Of a stretch of 64,000 nucleotides of DNA, positions 58,767-64,000 are shown one piece after another (position 1 is the stretch's first letter; each line of letters starts with the position of its first letter). The translations under genes were made by a program, and so were the position numbers. Under the pieces are notes generated by a model that worked only from the letters and a program-made list of their open reading frames with translations, was not told the DNA's origin and ran no database searches. Origin of the DNA: an uncultured beta proteobacterium. Its GTDB lineage: Bacteria; Pseudomonadota; Gammaproteobacteria; Burkholderiales; Burkholderiaceae. The DNA lies in contig CAIUOP010000075.1 of NCBI GenBank assembly GCA_903900805.1, positions 1 to 64,000 on the forward strand, written 5' to 3'.

Positions 58767-60020
58767 ATGAATATCTCTATTAGCCAATCACCGCCAATCC
58801 GACTTACTACGCGTCAGATTACCTATTACGCACTTAATAACGCCCTTCCGACGTACGACAGTAACTATAGTTTTGCCGTACGGATTGCCAACCAATACGG
58901 AAAGCTAAGCAAATTAATAGCGCATATCCTTACTGTGGCCATTCTCTCAATGGCCATCTTGCGAATTATAGAAAGTCAACTTTGGGAACTAACGGGTCTT
59001 CCTAGCCTTGAAAAAATTCTCCTCATCATCTTGTTATCTATTTTTACTATTGAATATCTTGGGCGAGTTTGGTCTGCTCCAGAAAGTTGCACCGACTTAC
59101 CGGAAGAAGGTGATGATTACAAAGAGTATGAATCCGATCTAAGCTATCGCTTCTACTATGTAATTTCATTCTTGGGGATTATTGATCTTTTAGTCATCCT
59201 CAGTATTCTTCACAACATCATCGGCGTGGACCTCAATTCCTGGCCAAATTATGTGGTTGTTATGGGCTTATTCAAATTGAGTCGCTATATCCCCGGAATT
59301 GAAATTGTTGGTGCGGTCGTAAAAAAAGAGCGCCAAATCCTGACTGCCTCATTGCTCTGTCTGGGATTATTAGTCGTGATTTTATCAACCGCTCTTTACT
59401 TGGCAGAACGCAATGTGCAACCGGAGGTTTTCACAAATATTCCAACGGCTTTATGGTGGGGTATCGTAACCATGACGACAACCGGCTATGGTGACATAAC
59501 TCCCATAACCTCAATCGGGCGAATATTAGGTGGGGTAGCCATGATAGGCGGTATTGCCATGCTGGCGATCCCTGCGGGTATCTTAGCGAGTGGGTTCGCA
59601 CAAGAATTAAGATACCGGGAACAAATCTATAACTGGCAAATTATCTCTAATTTGGATTTATTTCATGACCTCGACAGCAGCTGTATAGCTGATATTACAC
59701 GTCACTTAAGATCAATTGTTCTACCAAAAAATACCACTGTATTTAAGAAAAATTCGACGCCCGATGCGATTTATTTTATTGCCGATGGTGCGGTTGAGGT
59801 GCAAATTCATCCTAAACCGCCCTCGCCTATTATCTTGAAAAAAGGGGATGTATTTGGTGAGGCGGGGTTATTAGAGAATCGTAAACGCAATGCTACAGTC
59901 AAAACGACTCGCGCCACGCGTTTAATGGCTTTAGATTTACACGACTTTCATCGCCTAGCCAATGATCATGCTTCTTTAAAGAAAAAAATTGAATTAATTA
60001 ACTTATCACGCAAAACATAA
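58767..60020 (+). CDS. cyclic-nucleotide-binding potassium channel, 6-TM type
   Basis: A 417-aa ion channel with a 6-TM core and a C-terminal cNMP-binding domain. The selectivity filter is TTTGYGDITP near residue 237. S4 has few basic residues (LFKLSRYIPGIEIVGAVVKKER), so it is probably weakly voltage-sensitive, as in MlotiK1-type channels. The cNMP domain has ATKNTTVFKKNSTPDAIYFIADGAVEV-like beta-strands and the phosphate-binding cassette FGEAGLLENRKRNATV, in which Glu and Arg are kept. It faces the MscS-type channel gene with 15 bases between. Confidence 0.92.
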   Translation: MNISISQSPPIRLTTRQITYYALNNALPTYDSNYSFAVRIANQYGKLSKLIAHILTVAILSMAILRIIESQLWELTGLPSLEKILLIILLSIFTIEYLGRVWSAPESCTDLPEEGDDYKEYESDLSYRFYYVISFLGIIDLLVILSILHNIIGVDLNSWPNYVVVMGLFKLSRYIPGIEIVGAVVKKERQILTASLLCLGLLVVILSTALYLAERNVQPEVFTNIPTALWWGIVTMTTTGYGDITPITSIGRILGGVAMIGGIAMLAIPAGILASGFAQELRYREQIYNWQIISNLDLFHDLDSSCIADITRHLRSIVLPKNTTVFKKNSTPDAIYFIADGAVEVQIHPKPPSPIILKKGDVFGEAGLLENRKRNATVKTTRATRLMALDLHDFHRLANDHASLKKKIELINLSRKT

Positions 60021-60035
60021 TTGCTGGCTTGTTAA

Positions 60036-61496
60036 CTACTTATTGAAAAAGAATTTCAATATCTTCTTGGCAATATTCTTGCTGTTTTCAGATGTGTTTT
60101 TATCTTGGTCTGCACCGCTCTTCACACGCTCATTATGGGCTGCACGCTGCGCTAAGACATCAGAGATATTCTGAATGAGTTGAGGACGACGCTCTAGGAT
60201 AGGAGAAATATCATCTTTTTCAATTTCGATCATCAGCGCTGAAGTGCCAGAAAAAACATCGGCAGAACGCGGTGCACCAGTTAATAAAGACATCTCACCA
60301 ACAATATCCCCGGGCCAAATCGAAGCGACGGCAATAGATTTACCTTCAGCATTAGGAACCTTCACCTCCAAACGTCCCTCTAAAAGCAAATACATACTGT
60401 AGGCCTCATGCCCCTTAGCAATTAACTGCTCACCAGCCGAGGTACGAACAAAATGGGCGTGCTGAGCAAGATAGGTTAAGTCTTCTTCATTTAAAGCAGC
60501 CAAGAATCCAAGCGATGCAAAGGCAGTTAAACGATTTTTTAAGTCGAGCTGAGCGCCTGCTTCGTTTGGTGAACTGGTTAAATCGATTGCACCCGCCTTT
60601 AAAAAAAGCATGATGGTATTAAGCACTAGACAGTTAGTTAGCTCTTTAGGTAAATCCAGATTTGGATCGCACTCGTAACGGACTATATATTCGACATGAC
60701 CACCTTTTAAATCAAAAGCTCCGCATAGATACCAGTTACGAAAAAACTTATTTTTAGATATCACGCACTCCATTGCCAAATTCAATATCTCAGTCACCTT
60801 TTCGCTATCGCAATGGGAACCCAGAGAAATAGTGAGATGGCGCCGAAATCCCCGGTTGGGTTCCTGCTTAGTAACGTTGATGTAATCAAGCTCAAGAAAT
60901 TTATTGTTATAAAACTTCTTAATCAATCCATATGTAGTTCCCTTAAGGGTAATCAAACGATGCTCCATTTGAATCACTTCATAGGTTTCTGGAATTCTTT
61001 CGTCGCCTTCGAAAATAACAATGTAATCGCCTAGGGCAGCTAGGCCATCAGTCTGCAGAGAAACACTTGCAACAATGTCTGCAATTCGGTCTCTAAACAC
61101 ATACCCTAAACCTAGACCCACACCACCAGAAGCCGCCAATAATCCCGTCAGATTATGGTCGTAGAGAAGAATAAAACCAGCTAAGCCGATTAAAGACATA
61201 ATAATCAGCGAACCAGCTGTAACAATAATATTGGGAATTCTTTTCCCAGGATTAATGCGATTCAGATTAATAACAGTGCGCCTAAAAGCAGCATCGGCAG
61301 TCACTGCTATGAGCACAATCTGCACGACAGCGATGATGTCAATCTCAGAGAATTGAGCATCTGATAAATCAGCTCCAATAAACGCGAAAATATCTCCTAA
61401 TGTATAGGCATAGATAGCAACGACAATATTGAGCGCGATTAGAAGAATCAAGGCCCATTTAGGTAATGCAAAAAATTTTTCGTGTTTTAGAACCAT
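60036..61496 (-). CDS. MscS-family mechanosensitive channel with C-terminal cNMP-binding domain
   Basis: A 486-aa membrane protein. Four or so hydrophobic segments precede the MscS pore helix LLAASGGVGLGLGYVFRDRIADIVASVSLQ. The MscS beta domain (GDYIVIFEG...MEHRLITLKGTTYGLIKKFYNN) and an alpha/beta vestibule follow. The C-terminal cNMP-binding domain has the strong cassette GEMSLLTGAPRSADV near residue 400. This domain order is known as the bacterial cyclic-nucleotide-gated (bCNG) channel. It converges on the K channel gene. Confidence 0.92.
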   Translation of the reverse strand: MVLKHEKFFALPKWALILLIALNIVVAIYAYTLGDIFAFIGADLSDAQFSEIDIIAVVQIVLIAVTADAAFRRTVINLNRINPGKRIPNIIVTAGSLIIMSLIGLAGFILLYDHNLTGLLAASGGVGLGLGYVFRDRIADIVASVSLQTDGLAALGDYIVIFEGDERIPETYEVIQMEHRLITLKGTTYGLIKKFYNNKFLELDYINVTKQEPNRGFRRHLTISLGSHCDSEKVTEILNLAMECVISKNKFFRNWYLCGAFDLKGGHVEYIVRYECDPNLDLPKELTNCLVLNTIMLFLKAGAIDLTSSPNEAGAQLDLKNRLTAFASLGFLAALNEEDLTYLAQHAHFVRTSAGEQLIAKGHEAYSMYLLLEGRLEVKVPNAEGKSIAVASIWPGDIVGEMSLLTGAPRSADVFSGTSALMIEIEKDDISPILERRPQLIQNISDVLAQRAAHNERVKSGADQDKNTSENSKNIAKKILKFFFNK

Positions 61497-61550
61497 ATAG
61501 TGGCAATAGAATAGTGAGCTAATTGAATGATCACAAGATTATCATACTAA

Positions 61551-61670
61551 TCAGGGAATCGAGGCCGAAACGGGCAAATCAATACCCTCAAAGTACGATT
61601 GGGCCGTGCGAATTAACCCTCTGTGTTTCTGCTGGCCCAGGCCTATTTTTAACGGTGCCCATCTCCATAC
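61551..61670 (-). pseudogene. possible short C-terminal remnant
   Basis: A minus-strand frame, immediately downstream of the SDR gene and in a different frame, reads ...HRGLIRTAQSYFEGIDLPVS... to a stop at 61551. It has the look of a protein tail, but has no start of its own. It may be the residue of a gene once downstream of the SDR. Low support; chance is possible. Confidence 0.2.
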
Positions 61671-61677
61671 TAGCGGC

Positions 61678-62439
61678 TTATGCCATGAAGTTTCCACCAT
61701 TTACATCTATTGTCACTCCAGTTAAATAGGAAGCGCTATCTGAAACTAGGAACTCAACTACCGCTGCCACATCTTGAGGTTTTCCAAGTCTACCTATAGG
61801 AATGCTCTTAGCTAATTCTGCATTAACAGAATCCCCAACTTCTGCTGTCATTTTGGATTCAATGCGGCCAGGAGCGATGCAATTCACAGTGATTCCATAT
61901 TGAGCAACTTCGCCAGCTAATATTCTTGTATAGCCCGCTATGCCAGCTTTTGAAGCCGCATAATGCGCACCTGGTATTGGCGTGCGTGTTCTAGCTGCCT
62001 GACTGGTGATATTAATCACTCTCCCATGCTGATTATTCATCATGGGAGAAAGACAAATTTGAGTAATTAAGAAATTCGCAGTCAAATTGATATCAATAAC
62101 ACGCTGCCATTCATCCAATGGAATATCAATAAATTGCCTTTTCTTTCCCTGATGCTTGGGGGATATTCCTGCATTGTTTACCAGAACACTCAAATCCTTA
62201 AATGACACGCCAATAAGGGCTTGCAAGGAGCGGATTGAATTGAGATTACTGAGATCTAATACATACCCTTTTGCATCGGCACCTTTACTTGCTAACAGTT
62301 TTGCAGATTCCATTACGCTAGGGTTGATATCAAGCATAGCAACTGAGTAGCCAACATCTACTAAGCGTTCGCTAATGGTGAACCCAATACCCTGGGCTGC
62401 GCCAGTTACCAAAGCCAATTTATTTCCTTGAATTGACAT
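61678..62439 (-). CDS. SDR-family oxidoreductase
   Basis: A 253-aa short-chain dehydrogenase with TGAAQGIGFTIS, VLVNNAGISPKHQ, NITSQAARTRTPIPGAHYAASKAG with YxxxK, and DVNGGNFMA at the C-terminus. It is less like the other two SDRs in the region, which end in VCGG. It is 10 bases after a Bug receptor gene and in operon with it. Substrate unknown. Confidence 0.88.
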   Translation of the reverse strand: MSIQGNKLALVTGAAQGIGFTISERLVDVGYSVAMLDINPSVMESAKLLASKGADAKGYVLDLSNLNSIRSLQALIGVSFKDLSVLVNNAGISPKHQGKKRQFIDIPLDEWQRVIDINLTANFLITQICLSPMMNNQHGRVINITSQAARTRTPIPGAHYAASKAGIAGYTRILAGEVAQYGITVNCIAPGRIESKMTAEVGDSVNAELAKSIPIGRLGKPQDVAAVVEFLVSDSASYLTGVTIDVNGGNFMA

Positions 62440-62449
62440 TGCCTCTTAC

Positions 62450-63436
62450 CTATTGCGCTTCAATCTTGGCTTTTTTGGCTACCTCTGCCCATTTCTTATA
62501 ATCAGATTCAAGTAGCTTCTGGTAATCCTCTGGGCTTGTCCATGCTGGCTGGGCTCCCAAATCTTTGAGTCGATTCTGTATATCAGGATTCTTTAATGCT
62601 GCCAAAATTTCAGCATTTAATTTATCAACGATCGGTCTAGGGGTTCCAGCGGGAGCAAACAATCCAAACCAAGTTTCAACCACAAAATCGGGATAGCCTG
62701 ATTCCTTAATGGTCGGCAGATTGGGTTCAGATGCAACGCGATTGGGGCCAGTGACAGCGAGGGCTTTTAATTTGCCGCTGCGAACAAAATTGATTGCTGA
62801 AGGCATATTGTCGAACATCACTTGTACACCTTGACCTGCCATTAAATCAATTAAGGCTGGACCGCTTCCCTTGTATGGCACATGAACCATTTCTAAACCT
62901 GCAGCCAAGTTAAATAATTCCCCAGTCATATGAGGAGCATTGCCATTTCCTGATGAGGCAAAAAAGACTTGACCGGGCCTAGCCTTTGCCCAATCAACAA
63001 ATTCTTTAACATTTTTGACGGGAACGCTTGGATTGACCACCATGATATTGGGAACGGTAGCAATATTGGAGATCGGCTGAAATGCCTTGAGGGTATCTAT
63101 CGGCATATTTTTATATACCGATGGATTAATAGTCATATTTCCCATCGTTCCCAATTGAAGTGTGTACCCATCTGGGGCTGCTCTTGCCACAGCTACAGCG
63201 CCAAGATTGCCTCCAGCACCTGGGATATTTTCAACATAGACGGGTTGACCCATTGAGGTTGTAAATCGCTCAGCGATTATTCTTGCAAGAATGTCAGTTG
63301 TACCGCCAGGCGCGTAACCAACAATAATCTTAATTGGACGTACAGGAAAGTTCACTTGGGAAATTGCTGTGTTACAAAATAGCGCTGCTATTAACCCAAT
63401 AAAAATGCCTAAAAAGTGATTCTTATTCTTTCTCAT
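62450..63436 (-). CDS. Bug-type tripartite-tricarboxylate substrate-binding protein
   Basis: A 328-aa periplasmic receptor with a signal peptide (hydrophobic run ending NTAISQ). FPVRPIKIIVGYAPGGTTDILARI, FFASSGNGNAPHMTGELFN, YKGSGPALIDLMAGQGVQVMFDNMPSA and TWFGLFAPAGTPRPIVD are the family features. It lies between two SDR genes on the same strand, making an SDR-Bug-SDR unit. Confidence 0.9.
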   Translation of the reverse strand: MRKNKNHFLGIFIGLIAALFCNTAISQVNFPVRPIKIIVGYAPGGTTDILARIIAERFTTSMGQPVYVENIPGAGGNLGAVAVARAAPDGYTLQLGTMGNMTINPSVYKNMPIDTLKAFQPISNIATVPNIMVVNPSVPVKNVKEFVDWAKARPGQVFFASSGNGNAPHMTGELFNLAAGLEMVHVPYKGSGPALIDLMAGQGVQVMFDNMPSAINFVRSGKLKALAVTGPNRVASEPNLPTIKESGYPDFVVETWFGLFAPAGTPRPIVDKLNAEILAALKNPDIQNRLKDLGAQPAWTSPEDYQKLLESDYKKWAEVAKKAKIEAQ

Positions 63437-63454
63437 AATATCCTCAGATCCTCT

Positions 63455-64000
63455 TTAAAAATGTTGCTGGGAAATACTAGCGCCACCACAAACAAAAATC
63501 GTTTGACCAGTTGTAAATGAAGCGCCCTTTGATAAAAAGTAAACAACTGCCGATGCCACCTCGCGTGGATCTCCGAGTCGATTCATAGGAATGGAGTCCA
63601 TCATTGACTTTCTTCCAGGGGAGCCTATTGGGTTATTTCGATTGAACATCTCTGTTTCAATCGGCCCTGGAGCAACGCAGTTGACCGTTATAGACGAAGG
63701 AGCTAGCTCAATGGCCCAAGATTTAGTAAAGCCTACCAGGCCGGCTTTAGCTGCTGCATACACACTACTATTTTTTCTGCCAAGCATTGATCTACTGGCA
63801 ATGTTGACCACTCTACCTTGACCTAAGGCTAGCATGGAGGGCAATACTGCCTGGGTCAACTCCAGAGCTAGGGTTAAATTAAGATCAATAATCTTTTGGT
63901 AATTTTGTGCAGTAATATCAGCCAATCCCTGTAATTGATTGAACCCAATGTTATTGACTAATCGATCGATCGGAAAAGATTGAGCAATCTCTTTGAATAC
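63455..64000 (-). CDS. SDR-family oxidoreductase, partial at window edge
   Basis: The frame continues to the right edge, so the N-terminus (the TGxxxGIG cofactor motif) is missing here; the track start at 63925 is an internal TTG. Visible are LVNNIGFNQLQG (NNAG replaced by NNIG), NIASRSMLGRKNSSVYAAAKAG with YxxxK, VAPGPIETEMF and TTGQTIFVCGG. It is a paralogue of the SDR at 51951. It is the first visible gene of an SDR-Bug-SDR operon. Confidence 0.85.
   Translation of the reverse strand, partial: VFKEIAQSFPIDRLVNNIGFNQLQGLADITAQNYQKIIDLNLTLALELTQAVLPSMLALGQGRVVNIASRSMLGRKNSSVYAAAKAGLVGFTKSWAIELAPSSITVNCVAPGPIETEMFNRNNPIGSPGRKSMMDSIPMNRLGDPREVASAVVYFLSKGASFTTGQTIFVCGGASISQQHF

Noticed and set aside
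61523-61729. 68-aa plus-strand ORF
   Set aside because: It overlaps the 3' end of the SDR gene antisense and has no recognisable start signal or family.

Overview
This window looks like chromosome of a low-GC free-living betaproteobacterium of the family Burkholderiaceae. Polynucleobacter or a close relative fits best. The evidence is the gene content (class I PHA synthase genes, a methylmalonyl-CoA operon, many Bug-type solute receptors), the overall moderate AT bias, tight gene packing and short intergenic gaps. This assignment is inference from protein style and synteny, not from a database search. I see no transposase, integrase, phage gene or CRISPR array.

Layout. (1) 1-5.9 kb: tRNA-Leu, ispF-ispD (MEP isoprenoid pathway), mfd, serB. 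(2) 5.9-11.6 kb: polyhydroxyalkanoate block on the minus strand, phaC - phaB - phaR - rimO - thiolase, with three CTGC-N3-GCA elements in the phaR promoter region. (3) 11.7-18.7 kb: housekeeping genes pgeF, rluD, bamD, alr, lplT, and an overlapping tsaB-rimI-(HolD/UDG-like) operon. (4) 18.8-26.8 kb: a complete propionyl-CoA to succinyl-CoA operon (mutase, MeaB chaperone, carboxylase beta and alpha, epimerase-like VOC protein). A divergent GntR regulator and a palindromic operator candidate lie between it and the mutase. (5) 26.9-32.0 kb: two small c-type cytochromes under a promoter carrying a perfect FNR-type box, then MoxR ATPase, VWA/CoxE-like protein, RidA, a MocA-type nucleotidyltransferase and XdhC. 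This resembles a maturation set for a molybdenum hydroxylase whose catalytic subunits are not in the window. (6) 32.0-39.3 kb: parC-parE, CoA-transferase plus MFS transporter plus an untracked 46-aa membrane peptide, tRNA-Arg, and two inverted perfect DnaA boxes. (7) 39.5-46.6 kb: thiamin locus with a DUF4743 Nudix hydrolase, a TPP riboswitch, thiC-thiO-thiS-thiG-thiE, opposing thiD, and tRNA-Asn. (8) 46.8-64 kb: catabolic/accessory region with three Bug receptors, three SDR dehydrogenases, an acetolactate-synthase-like ThDP enzyme, a FAH-family hydrolase, NDH-2, amidase, L-2-haloacid dehalogenase, an orphan amino-acid binding protein, a dialkylglycine-decarboxylase-like enzyme, and two convergent ion channels that both carry cyclic-nucleotide-binding domains. 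Several short decayed reading frames lie between these genes.

How they work together: regions 2 and 4 link acyl-CoA metabolism (storage polymer and propionyl-CoA assimilation). Region 7 is a self-contained thiamin-biosynthesis unit with feedback control and a probable damage-control enzyme. Region 8 has the look of a scavenging locus for small carboxylic or amino compounds, assembled from repeated SDR+Bug modules.
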